The translations under genes were made by a program, and so were the position numbers. A model generated the notes under the pieces. The model was not told where the DNA came from, made no database searches, and was given only the letters and a program-made list of their open reading frames with translations. This document shows, one piece after another, positions 5,801 through 11,741 of a stretch of DNA of 11,741 nucleotides (its first letter is position 1; each line of letters starts with the position of its first letter). This DNA is from an uncultured Clostridia bacterium (GTDB taxonomy: Bacteria > Bacillota > Clostridia > TANB77 > CAG-508), in the NCBI GenBank assembly GCA_947584125.1, contig CANPWI010000034.1:1-11741 (forward strand), read 5' to 3'.

Positions 5801-5831
5801 AGAAAATTTGTTTGATGAAAGTAGGGATAAA

Positions 5832-6425
5832 ATGTTAGCATATATAAAAGGAAAATTAGAAATAAAAAGTAATATATATGTCGTTATAGATGTAGGTGGA
5901 TTAGGATATAAGGTATATATGTCAAATTTAAGTATAAGGGAACTACCTGAAATAGGAGAAACTGTAAAAGTATATACACATTATCATGTTAGGGAAGATG
6001 AAATTAGTATATATGGGTTTAATACTAACGAAGAATTAAGATTATTTGAATTATTAATAGGAGTTAGTGGAGTAGGAGCAAAATCTGCAATAAGTATGTT
6101 ATCTAACATAGAACCATCAAGCTTTGCGCTTGCAATATTAAATGAAGATACAACACAGCTTGTTAAAGTTCCAGGAATAGGAGCAAAATCTGCAGCAAGA
6201 ATAATACTTGAATTAAAAGATAAATTAAAGAAGGAAGAAGATATAGTAACAGATAATAAGAAAAAATCTAATACAAATGAAAATGTTGAAGAAGCAATAC
6301 AAGCTTTACAAGTTCTTGGATATCAAAAGAAAGAAATTGAAAAAGCTTTTGAAAGTTTAGATAAAGAAAACTTAAGTATAGAAGATTTAATCAAAAAGGG
6401 ATTAACAATATTATCAAATAAATAA
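5832..6425 (+). CDS. ruvA: Holliday junction branch migration protein RuvA
   Basis: RuvA tetramers hold the four-way junction flat and load the RuvB motor during recombinational repair. The 197-residue product has the OB-fold domain I (MLAYIKGKLE to about residue 65) with the acidic pin E55-D56 in HVREDEISIYGF. Domain II has two helix-hairpin-helix motifs (GVSGVGAKSA at 77-86; VPGIGAKSA at 113-121), a charged linker, and the small domain III (about 150-197) that contacts RuvB. The start is ATG at 5832 after AGTAGGG (5820-5826); an in-frame TTG at 5808 is rejected because it lies only about 8 bases from the predicted transcription start. ruvB does not follow, contrary to the usual ruvA-ruvB order; rarA does, after 15 bases. 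Confidence 0.97.
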   Translation: MLAYIKGKLEIKSNIYVVIDVGGLGYKVYMSNLSIRELPEIGETVKVYTHYHVREDEISIYGFNTNEELRLFELLIGVSGVGAKSAISMLSNIEPSSFALAILNEDTTQLVKVPGIGAKSAARIILELKDKLKKEEDIVTDNKKKSNTNENVEEAIQALQVLGYQKKEIEKAFESLDKENLSIEDLIKKGLTILSNK

Positions 6426-6440
6426 AAAAGGAGTAGCAAA

Positions 6441-7682
6441 ATGGACTTAAATAAACCACTAGCATATAGAATGAGACCAAAATATCTTGAAGAATATGTA
6501 GGTCAAGAGCATATTTTAGGAAAAGATAAAATTCTTTATAGAACAATAAAAGCAGATAGACTTTCCAGTATAATTTTATTTGGCCCTCCTGGTTGTGGAA
6601 AAACATCACTTGCAAGGGTTATAAGCGAAGCAACTAAATATAAATTTTACAAAATAAATGCAGTAACCTCAGGAGTTTCAGATATAAAAAATGTAATAGA
6701 AGAAACAAAAAATATAATGCTAAATCCAGCAGGAAAATCTATTTTATTTATTGACGAAATTCATAGATTTAACAAATTACAACAAGATGCTTTATTACCT
6801 TTTGTAGAAGATGGAACAATTATATTAATTGGTGCAACAACAGAAAATCCATATTTTGAGGTAAACAAAGCTTTAATATCAAGGTCTATGGTTTTTAAAC
6901 TTAATCCATTAACATCTGAAGATATTTTTAAAATATTAAAATTAGCTATAAAAAGTCCAGAAGGGCTTGGAAACTATAATTTAAAAATAGAAGATAGTAC
7001 GCTTAAAAAAATTGCAGATGTAGCAAATGGAGATGTTAGAACAGCTTTAAATGGATTAGAGGTTGCTGTACTTACAACACCTGTAAACAAAGATGGTGTT
7101 ATTCATATAACAGATGAAATTGCCAAAGAAAGTGTTCAAAACAGAAAAGCTATTTTTGATAAAAATGGTGATACACATTATGATAATATTAGTGCATTTA
7201 TTAAATCAATGAGGGGAAGCGACCCAGATGCTGCACTTTTTTATCTAGCAAGAGCATTAAACGGAGGAGAAGACCCAGTATTTTTAGCAAGAAGAATTGT
7301 AATTGCTGCTTCTGAAGATGTTGGTATGGCAAATCCACAAGCATTAGTTGTAGCTACATCAGCAATGCAAGCTGTTAATATGATTGGTATGCCAGAAGCA
7401 AGAATTATTCTTGCAGAAGCTTGTGTATATGTTGCAACATCAAAAAAATCAAATGCGTCATATTTGGGAATAAATAAAGCACTAGAAGATGTAAAAAATA
7501 AATATACTGGTGAAATACCTATGCATATTAGAAATGCACCAGTAGAAGGAATGACAAAACTTGGATATAGTAATGGATATAAATATCCTCATGATTATCC
7601 AGGTCATTATGTTGAACAACAATATTTACCAGATGAAATGATAGGCACAAAATATTATGTGAAAGATGAAAATATCAATTAA
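6441..7682 (+). CDS. rarA: Replication-associated recombination protein A (RarA/MgsA) AAA+ ATPase
   Basis: RarA is a tetrameric AAA+ ATPase related to clamp loaders and RuvB. It acts at stalled replication forks and on single-strand DNA ends with SSB. The 413-residue protein opens with the family block LAYRMRPKYLEEYVGQEHIL. It has Walker A GPPGCGKT (48-55), Walker B ILFIDE (101-106) followed by IHRFN, sensor 1 GATTENP (131-137), the arginine finger in ISRS (R148) and sensor 2 GDVRTALN (197-204). The C-terminal MgsA-type oligomerisation domain follows (KSMRGSDPDAALFYLARAL, GGEDPVFLARR). ATG at 6441 follows AAGGAG (6428-6433). It shares the ruvA transcript, which groups two recombination factors. 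Confidence 0.97.
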   Translation: MDLNKPLAYRMRPKYLEEYVGQEHILGKDKILYRTIKADRLSSIILFGPPGCGKTSLARVISEATKYKFYKINAVTSGVSDIKNVIEETKNIMLNPAGKSILFIDEIHRFNKLQQDALLPFVEDGTIILIGATTENPYFEVNKALISRSMVFKLNPLTSEDIFKILKLAIKSPEGLGNYNLKIEDSTLKKIADVANGDVRTALNGLEVAVLTTPVNKDGVIHITDEIAKESVQNRKAIFDKNGDTHYDNISAFIKSMRGSDPDAALFYLARALNGGEDPVFLARRIVIAASEDVGMANPQALVVATSAMQAVNMIGMPEARIILAEACVYVATSKKSNASYLGINKALEDVKNKYTGEIPMHIRNAPVEGMTKLGYSNGYKYPHDYPGHYVEQQYLPDEMIGTKYYVKDENIN

Positions 7683-7744
7683 ATGAATAAAAAAATTAAT
7701 TTTGCAAAAAATAAAAAAAATGTATAAAAAGTGCGGTGTATCTT

Positions 7745-8089
7745 ATGTGGAAAAAAATAGCAATAGGTATTGTTGCAGGTTTTATTAATGGATTTTTTGC
7801 AAGTGGAGGAGGAATGATACTTGTTCCTTCTTTTATATATTTATTAAGTTTAAATCAAAAAGAAGCAAGAGCAACATCTATTTTTTGTATTTTGCCAATG
7901 GTTATAGTAAGTAGTTTTTTTTATTACAAAAATAATTATATAGATTGGAAATTGGGGATAATGTGTGCAATCGGTGGAATAGTGGGTGGCATTATAGGTG
8001 CAAAACTGCTTAAAAATGTTTCAGATAAAATTTTAAGAATTGCGTTTACAATTTTCTTACTATATGTTTCTATAAAAATGATAATTTAA
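7745..8089 (+). CDS. TauE/SafE (TSUP) family transporter, first half-length subunit
   Basis: Members of this family export sulfite, sulfoacetate or other small organosulfur anions, or take up related anions; substrates vary. A full TSUP protein has about 250 residues and eight helices in two homologous halves. This 114-residue product is one half: a glycine-rich first helix (AGFINGFFASGGGMILVP), the repeat motif KEARATS followed by P51, a conserved W68 after a short loop, then two more helices at about 70-90 and 96-113. The start is ATG at 7745; an in-frame GTG at 7736 lies within the weak GGTG ribosome binding site (7735-7738). The next gene is the matching second half, 17 bases downstream, so the two probably form one transporter. 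The substrate cannot be read from the sequence. Confidence 0.85.
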   Translation: MWKKIAIGIVAGFINGFFASGGGMILVPSFIYLLSLNQKEARATSIFCILPMVIVSSFFYYKNNYIDWKLGIMCAIGGIVGGIIGAKLLKNVSDKILRIAFTIFLLYVSIKMII

Positions 8090-8106
8090 CTTGAAAGGAC
8101 ATAAAT

Positions 8107-8517
8107 ATGGCATATATATTAATTGGTATTATTTCTGGTATTGTTAGTGGAAGCGGAATGGGTGGAGGAACAATTTTAATACTTTGCTTATCAATGTTTA
8201 TGGGTATGGATCAACACAAAGCACAAGCTACAAATTTAGTTTTTTTTGTTCCAACATCAATTTCAGCGATTTTAGTAAATTTAAAACAAAAAATAATCAG
8301 ATGGGATGTTGCAATTCCTGTATGTATTACAGGTATGATAGGTGCATGTATTGGAGCATTTATTTCTAGTAAAACAGCTGTAGGAGAGTTAAAAAAAATA
8401 TTTGGAATATTTTTACTATTAGTTGCTTTATTTGAAATATACAAATTAATTAAAGAGTATATAATCGACAAAAAAAGACATAATAATATTATAAACGAAA
8501 AGGAGGAAGAAAAATGA
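8107..8517 (+). CDS. TauE/SafE (TSUP) family transporter, second half-length subunit
   Basis: This 136-residue protein is the partner half of the transporter encoded just upstream. It repeats the same pattern: glycine-rich first helix (GIVSGSGMGGGTILILCL), KAQATN followed by P49, W66 in IIRWDV, then helices at about 68-88 and 96-113. It ends in a hydrophilic tail rich in lysine and glutamate (DKKRHNNIINEKEEEK) that the first half lacks. The glycine motif GxGMGGGT matches the signature near the N-terminus of full-length family members. ATG at 8107 follows AAAGGA (8093-8098). Its stop overlaps the start of a 46-residue membrane peptide (ATGA), which implies coupled translation. Confidence 0.85.
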   Translation: MAYILIGIISGIVSGSGMGGGTILILCLSMFMGMDQHKAQATNLVFFVPTSISAILVNLKQKIIRWDVAIPVCITGMIGACIGAFISSKTAVGELKKIFGIFLLLVALFEIYKLIKEYIIDKKRHNNIINEKEEEK

Positions 8518-8654
8518 AATTTGTTAAAGGTTTAATAATTGGTGGAATGATTTCTGCTGGAATAGCTATGGTATATAGTGAAGGACTTGGAAATACAAAA
8601 AAGAAAGTTATGAAAAAAGGAAAAAATATGGCAAAAAAAATGGGTATAATGTAA
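8514..8654 (+). CDS. Small single-helix membrane protein coupled to the TSUP pair
   Basis: This 46-residue gene has one hydrophobic segment (about residues 6-21, KGLIIGGMISAGIAMVYS) with small-residue GxxxG-like spacing, then a strongly basic tail with ten lysines. Its ATG (8514) overlaps the TGA of the preceding transporter half by four bases, and AAGGAGG (8500-8506) lies inside that gene. I do not recognise a named family. Coupling to the transporter suggests a small accessory subunit; the glycine zipper plus basic tail also recalls YtxH-like stress proteins, without firm similarity. It is the last gene before a strong hairpin. Confidence 0.7.
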   Translation: MKFVKGLIIGGMISAGIAMVYSEGLGNTKKKVMKKGKNMAKKMGIM

Positions 8655-8656
8655 AT

Positions 8657-8688
8657 AATTAAACAAGGGATTTCTCCCTTGTTTAATT
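8657..8688. terminator. Perfect 14-bp hairpin between convergent transcription units
   Basis: AATTAAACAAGGGA (8657-8670) and TCCCTTGTTTAATT (8675-8688) are perfect complements around a TTTC loop. It starts two bases after the stop of the 46-residue gene and lies 16 bases from the stop of the minus-strand gene, so it can serve both. There is no long T-run after the stem on +, so termination may depend on the T-rich 3' arm. Confidence 0.8.
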
Positions 8689-8704
8689 GAACTAAAAAAT
8701 ATTA

Positions 8705-9151
8705 CTATTCTTCACATTCATCAGAAGCATCTTCGCAGTTTCTGTCGCATTTATCGTTGCATGGTTTAAAATTACAAGGATTCATTTTTATACCTTTTAA
8801 GCAAGGACCTTCATGTGTGCATTTTGCACATATTTTACAATGTTCAACTTTGTTTGCCCAAAATTGAATTTCATATTGCTTATGAGGACATAGTGGACCA
8901 AATACAAATGCTCCATCTTTATCTGTAAAAGTATGAGATACAGGTTTTTTCTCTTTTTTACCACATTCATAATCAATTTCTATTAGTTTTACAACAGCAT
9001 CACATATAGGCATTTGATAACAATCTTTTAGTACACCATATATAACATCTCTATTATCCTCAGGTAGTACAATTTCTACATCATATTGCTTACCTCCAGC
9101 GATAACACCTTCTACATCTATTTTTTTACATTTATCTTTTTCACAATCCAT
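8705..9151 (-). CDS. Cysteine-rich protein with carboxypeptidase-regulatory-like domain, possible spore surface protein
   Basis: The 148-residue protein has no signal peptide or membrane helix. About residues 36-100 look like a transthyretin-like beta-sandwich of the CarboxypepD_reg/Cna-B type: VIYGVLKDCYQMPICDAVVK, then SHTFTDKDGAFVFGPLCP and KQYEIQFWA. Fifteen cysteines are present (about one residue in ten), most dense in the tail (C105, C108, C111, C117, C126, C131, C135, C139, C146), which is hydrophilic and acidic at the end. I recall similar proteins in other Clostridia. The lack of a secretion signal, high cysteine content and a sigma-K-like promoter suggest a mother-cell-made coat or exosporium component, by inference. 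The start is ATG with first base 9151 after AAAGGAG. It is monocistronic and converges on the TSUP operon. Confidence 0.8.
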   Translation of the reverse strand: MDCEKDKCKKIDVEGVIAGGKQYDVEIVLPEDNRDVIYGVLKDCYQMPICDAVVKLIEIDYECGKKEKKPVSHTFTDKDGAFVFGPLCPHKQYEIQFWANKVEHCKICAKCTHEGPCLKGIKMNPCNFKPCNDKCDRNCEDASDECEE

Positions 9152-9194
9152 TATTTTTATCTCCTTTCTGAATATAATACCAAATGGCTTAATA

Positions 9195-9221
9195 TATAGT
9201 ATGAAAAATGAAATAATTTGT
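9195..9221 (-). promoter_or_regulatory. Sigma-K-like promoter of the cysteine-rich protein gene
   Basis: On the minus strand AC (9221-9220) is followed after 16 bases by CATACTATA (9203-9195). This fits the B. subtilis sigma-K pattern AC-N16/17-CATAnnnTA exactly, and the -10 also resembles the sigma-E box CATACAnT. No good sigma-A -35 accompanies it. The predicted transcription start is about 35 bases before the start codon. Confidence 0.5.
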
Positions 9222-9230
9222 TACTTTGTA

Positions 9231-9259
9231 TTGAAAAAAATAGATATTTGTGGTATAAC
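9231..9259 (+). promoter_or_regulatory. Strong extended -10 promoter for the cdaA operon
   Basis: TTGAAA (9231-9236), a 17-base spacer, and TATAAC (9254-9259), with TG at 9251-9252 as an extended -10. It is the best vegetative promoter in the window and would start a transcript near 9266, about 23 bases before the 39-residue peptide gene. Confidence 0.8.
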
Positions 9260-9288
9260 AATTACAATAAACATATTGGAGGATAAAA

Positions 9289-9408
9289 ATGTCAAAGAAA
9301 AATCAAGATAAAAGTAAAATAGCTGTTAAAATAATTGCTGCAATATTAGCAATTATACTAGTTGCAGCATTCGCTGGAACATTAATTTATTATATAGTTG
9401 CAGCTTAA
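9289..9408 (+). CDS. Small single-pass membrane protein upstream of cdaA (DUF4044-like)
   Basis: The 39-residue product has a short basic N-terminus (MSKKNQDKSK) and one hydrophobic helix covering about residues 11-37 (KIIAAILAIILVAAFAGTLI), with nothing after it. It has a textbook ribosome binding site (GGAGG, 9278-9282) and a strong promoter, so it is very likely expressed. Length and layout resemble the DUF4044 family of tiny Firmicutes membrane proteins, whose function is unknown to me. cdaA begins 16 bases after its stop, so they share a transcript. A role as a small partner of membrane-bound CdaA is possible but not shown. Confidence 0.78.
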   Translation: MSKKNQDKSKIAVKIIAAILAIILVAAFAGTLIYYIVAA

Positions 9409-9424
9409 AAAATGAGGTAAACTT

Positions 9425-10339
9425 ATGATGAATAATTTAAATTTTAATTTTAAAACATTTTATGAACAAATAATATTAGATTATGTTCAAAATTTATATC
9501 AAAATCCACTTAGCTTTATAATGTTAATATTAGATGTTTCAATAGTTATATTTTTATTTGCAAAAATAATAAAAATAGTTAAAGATTCAAGAGCTTGGCA
9601 ATTATTAAAAGGAATAATATTATTAATTATAGCTACAGGAGTAAGTTCACTTTTAGGACTAAATATATTAAATTATATCTTAAATTCTGTTATGACTTAT
9701 GGAGTGCTTGTATTAATTGTAATTTTCCAACCAGAACTTAGGAGAGCATTAGAACAATTAGGAACTAATAAATTTACTAAGTTTTTTGGATTTGATAAAG
9801 ATATTGCAAGTAAAACAAAAGAAGATATATATAAAATAGCTATTGCAGCTACTGAACTTTCAAAAACAAAAACAGGAGCATTAATAGTTATTCAAAGAGA
9901 TATAGAACTTAAAGATATAATATCTACAGGAGTTATTATGGAATCTGAAATATCTCCACAACTATTAGTTAATATATTTGTTCCAAATACACCATTACAT
10001 GATGGAGCAGTTATAATTGGAAATAATAAAATATTATCAGCAGCTTGTATGTTACCTTTAGCTAGTGATAAAGATATTGCACAAGAACTTGGAACAAGAC
10101 ATAGAGCAGCAATAGGAATATCAAAAGAATCAGATGCTATAGCTGTTGTAGTTTCTGAAGAAACAGGCAAAATTTCTATAGCAAAAGATGGAGTATTAAT
10201 TGCAGATGTTAATGAAGAAGTTCTTAAAAAGATATTAATAAAGCATATTGTAACAAAAAGATTTGCTGAAGGGAAAAAAATAAATTTGAAAAACAAAGAA
10301 AAAAAGCAAAAGAAAGTAGAGGAAGAACATAGGAATTGA
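9425..10339 (+). CDS. cdaA: Diadenylate cyclase CdaA (membrane c-di-AMP synthase)
   Basis: The enzyme condenses two ATP to cyclic di-AMP, which controls potassium and osmolyte transport and cell-wall homeostasis. The 304-residue protein has three membrane helices (about 33-50, 60-78, 88-103), then FQPELRRALEQLG leading into the DisA_N catalytic domain. The signatures are LHDGAVII (D193-G194-A195) and GTRHRAA (R225-H226-R227). The C-terminus is a lysine-rich tail (KEKKQKKVEEEHRN). ATG at 9425 or the adjacent 9428 both suit GAGGT (9414-9418). In many Firmicutes cdaA is followed by cdaR and glmM; here a structured intergenic element and truA follow, so the CdaR regulator is not beside it. The last codons form one strand of the predicted RNA helix downstream. 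Confidence 0.97.
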   Translation: MMNNLNFNFKTFYEQIILDYVQNLYQNPLSFIMLILDVSIVIFLFAKIIKIVKDSRAWQLLKGIILLIIATGVSSLLGLNILNYILNSVMTYGVLVLIVIFQPELRRALEQLGTNKFTKFFGFDKDIASKTKEDIYKIAIAATELSKTKTGALIVIQRDIELKDIISTGVIMESEISPQLLVNIFVPNTPLHDGAVIIGNNKILSAACMLPLASDKDIAQELGTRHRAAIGISKESDAIAVVVSEETGKISIAKDGVLIADVNEEVLKKILIKHIVTKRFAEGKKINLKNKEKKQKKVEEEHRN

Positions 10340-10419
10340 GGTGGACGATATTGCCTTCCACGCACCTGTAAAGGTTAAAGAGATGTAGGGACTTGGCAGA
10401 CCTACCAATTGCCTATGTT
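10326..10419 (+). ncRNA. Candidate structured RNA (four-helix junction) between cdaA and truA
   Basis: A closing helix P1 pairs AACATAGG+AATTG (10326-10338, the end of cdaA) with CAATT+CCTATGTT (10406-10419): 13 Watson-Crick pairs with one bulged G (10411). It encloses three hairpins. P2 is GTGGA (10341-10345) with TCCAC (10357-10361). P3 is ACCT-GTAA-AGGT (10364-10375), closed by a GNRA-type loop. P4 is GTAGG (10385-10389) with CCTAC (10401-10405), which stacks directly on P1. The 11-base loops of P2 and P4 hold TGCC (10352-10355) and GGCA (10396-10399), which could kiss. G+C is close to half here, against under a third around it. No open frame of note uses this stretch. I could not match it to a known riboswitch class. 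The helices are seen in sequence; function as RNA is inferred. Confidence 0.6.
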
Positions 10420-10423
10420 AATT

Positions 10424-10451
10424 AGAAGCATTTGCATAAGCAAGTGCTTCT
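10424..10451 (+). terminator. 12-bp hairpin just after the structured element
   Basis: AGAAGCATTTGC (10424-10435) pairs with GCAAGTGCTTCT (10440-10451) around the loop ATAA, with a single T-G wobble. It begins four bases after the P1 helix of the upstream element. What follows (GTTGTTAAT) is only weakly T-rich, so it may be an inefficient terminator or a regulated switch for truA. The remaining stretch to the truA start shows no other clear element. Confidence 0.5.
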
Positions 10452-10516
10452 GTTGTTAATAAAAGAAATTGTAAGGCTGTAACAGTAAAAAATAATAAAA
10501 GTAAATGGAGAATAAA

Positions 10517-11261
10517 ATGAGAAATATAAAACTAACAATAGAATATGATGGAAAAGATTTTAATCGGATGGCAAAAGCAACCAAACAAATTAAATATACA
10601 AGGTGAAATTGAGGAAGCTATAAAACAAATAACAAAAGAAGAAAAAATAGAACTTATTGCTTCAGGAAGAACAGATGCAGGAGTACATGCTTTAGGACAA
10701 GTTGCAAATTTTAAAACTAATAGTAAATTGCCAGTAGAAAAATTTCCTATAGCAATTAATTCTAAAATAAAGAAATCAATAGTAATTAAATCAGCAGAAG
10801 AGGTTAGCGAAGATTTCCATAGTAGATATCATTGTAAAAGAAAAACTTATAGATACATTATAAATAATTCTAAATATGGAACAGCAATATATAGAAAGCT
10901 TGAATGTATTATTCCTCAAAAACTAAATATTGAAGAAATGGAAAAAGCAATAAAACATTTTGAAGGAGAACACGATTTTAAAGCATTCAAATCTACAGGA
11001 GGAAATAATAAAAGCAATGTAAGAACAATATATAGTGCTAATTTAAAAAAAGATAATGATAGAATATATTTAGAGTTTACAGGAAATGGCTTTTTATATA
11101 ATATGGTTAGAATAATTTCAGGAACAATTGTTGATGTAGGACTTGGCAAAATTAAACAAGAAGAAATACCAAATATTATAAAACAAAAAGATAGACAAAA
11201 AGCAGGAAAAACACTACCAGCTCATGGTCTTTATTTAGTAAAAGTTGAGTATGAAGAATAA
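10517..11261 (+). CDS. truA: tRNA pseudouridine synthase A, with a one-base frameshift near its start
   Basis: TruA converts uridines 38-40 of the anticodon arm of many tRNAs to pseudouridine. The main frame has SGRTDAGVHALGQVANF with the catalytic aspartate, YRYIINNSKYG, GEHDFKAFKSTG and GNGFLYNMVRIISGTI, all typical. That frame is open from 10545 and from there would give 238 residues starting MMEKILIGWQ. The true N-terminus lies in another frame: ATG at 10517 after TGGAG (10505-10509) gives MRNIKLTIEYDGKDFN, exactly the TruA opening. It joins GWQKQPNKLNIQGE if C10565 is ignored, for about 247 residues, the normal length. As written, the first frame ends at a TGA after about 29 codons. The cause may be a real indel, a sequencing error, or +1 frameshifting at a rare CGG codon; a shorter protein from 10545 would lack the first beta strand. 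Confidence 0.9.
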
Positions 11262-11292
11262 TAAAAGTGTATATAAAAAGGAAGAGATAAAT

Positions 11293-11741
11293 GTGAAAAA
11301 AGATAAAGTTTTTAAAATAATAATATTTATACTAACAATTATAATATTAGCTTATATAACAATAGAACTACTACCTCTTTTTAAAGGAATATCTACATTA
11401 GAGGGAAGAATGCAATTAAAAGAGGAAATTTCTGGATTAGGAATAAAAGGAATATTTATGATTTTGGGATTAATTTTTGCACAAATATTTTTAGCATTTT
11501 TACCGGGAGAACCTGTAGAACTTTTAGCAGGAATGTGCTATGGCCCAATAGGTGGATTAATGGTAGTTTTTTTAGGTTCTTTTCTAAGCTCATTAATAAT
11601 CTTTTTTTGTGTAAGAAAATTTGGTAAAAAGTTTATATATAGTTTTGTGAAAAAAGAACAAATTGATAAAATAGAAAATTCTAAATGGTTTTCAGATACA
11701 AAAAAAATAGATATAACTTTATTTATATTATTTTTTGTTCC
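11293..11741 (+). CDS. TVP38/TMEM64 (VTT, DedA-superfamily) membrane protein, partial
   Basis: The frame opens with GTG at 11293 and runs off the right edge after about 149 residues. The ribosome binding site is the AAAGGAAGAG stretch at 11277-11286; the ATG at 11291 is followed at once by a stop in its own frame. The visible part has an N-terminal helix (about residues 6-29), an amphipathic linker, then a helix around ILGLIFAQIFLAFLPGEP and the glycine-rich ELLAGMCYGPIGGLMVVFLG leading to a helix and a basic turn (VRKFGKK). This resembles the VTT (SNARE-associated) domain of DedA and TVP38/TMEM64 proteins, some of which move lipids across membranes. It follows truA by 31 bases and probably shares its transcript. 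The C-terminal part is not in the window. Confidence 0.82.
   Translation, partial: MKKDKVFKIIIFILTIIILAYITIELLPLFKGISTLEGRMQLKEEISGLGIKGIFMILGLIFAQIFLAFLPGEPVELLAGMCYGPIGGLMVVFLGSFLSSLIIFFCVRKFGKKFIYSFVKKEQIDKIENSKWFSDTKKIDITLFILFFV

Noticed and set aside
5808..5831. TTG start for ruvA adding eight residues
   Set aside because: It is about eight bases from the predicted transcription start with no ribosome binding site, and RuvA normally begins MxAYIxGxL.
7683..7727. 14-codon ATG frame right after the rarA stop
   Set aside because: It is made of AAA/AAT/ATT codons in AT-rich spacer, with no ribosome binding site or similarity.
10341..10388. Short GTG-started frame (VDDIAFHAPVKVKEM) behind cdaA
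   Set aside because: It has only 15 codons and falls entirely within the predicted helices, where GC content alone makes it look coding-like.
10326..10419. ydaO-type c-di-AMP riboswitch, c-di-GMP-I riboswitch, or integron attC site
   Set aside because: Length, helix order and conserved sequences of those elements as I remember them do not match; the R' site consensus for attC fails.
1..11741. CRISPR array, tRNA or rRNA genes, insertion sequence or phage genes
   Set aside because: No regular spaced repeats, cloverleaf or rRNA signatures, transposase motifs or terminal repeats with target duplications were seen.

Overview
The window is AT-rich, uses AGA for almost all arginines, and carries a Gram-positive ribosomal alpha-operon. 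Full-length C+ (zinc-type) S4 and L36, the long L17, CdaA, a SinR-like XRE regulator and two cysteine-rich proteins of spore-coat flavour point to a low-GC member of Clostridia, probably a spore former. The species cannot be named from the sequence.

Region 1 (1-4592) is the distal end of the large ribosomal protein cluster, all on +: the last codons of an upstream gene, map, infA, rpmJ, rpsM, rpsK, rpsD, rpoA and rplQ, closed by a strong intrinsic terminator. map and infA both begin with TTG. The KOW-domain (L14e-like) gene often found between them in Clostridia is absent. A 193-base structured gap separates rpmJ from rpsM and is a candidate autoregulatory leader.

Region 2 (4593-5800) is a small accessory block. 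It holds a four-helix membrane protein whose cysteine clusters all fall on one membrane face, then a long two-way terminator hairpin, then a convergent XRE regulator. The XRE gene is divergent from ruvA, and the space between them carries two perfect 8-3-8 inverted repeats.

Region 3 (5767-8688) is a + operon: ruvA (Holliday-junction binding), rarA (AAA+ replication-recombination factor), two half-length TauE/SafE transporters, and a 46-residue membrane peptide coupled to the second by an ATGA overlap. It ends in a perfect 14-bp hairpin shared with the convergent gene that follows.

Region 4 (8705-11741) starts with a minus-strand cysteine-rich protein that has a carboxypeptidase-regulatory-like fold and a sigma-K-like promoter. 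Then, from a strong extended -10 promoter on +, come a 39-residue membrane peptide, cdaA (c-di-AMP synthase), a GC-richer structured RNA candidate (10326-10419), truA with a one-base frameshift near its start, and the start of a VTT/DedA-like membrane protein that runs off the window.

The most notable unexplained signal is the element at 10326-10419. A 13-bp closing helix, whose 5' strand is the last codons of cdaA, encloses three small hairpins, one with a GNRA-type loop. It is followed four bases later by a 12-bp hairpin, the layout of a cis-regulatory RNA in front of truA. I could not match it to a riboswitch class from memory.
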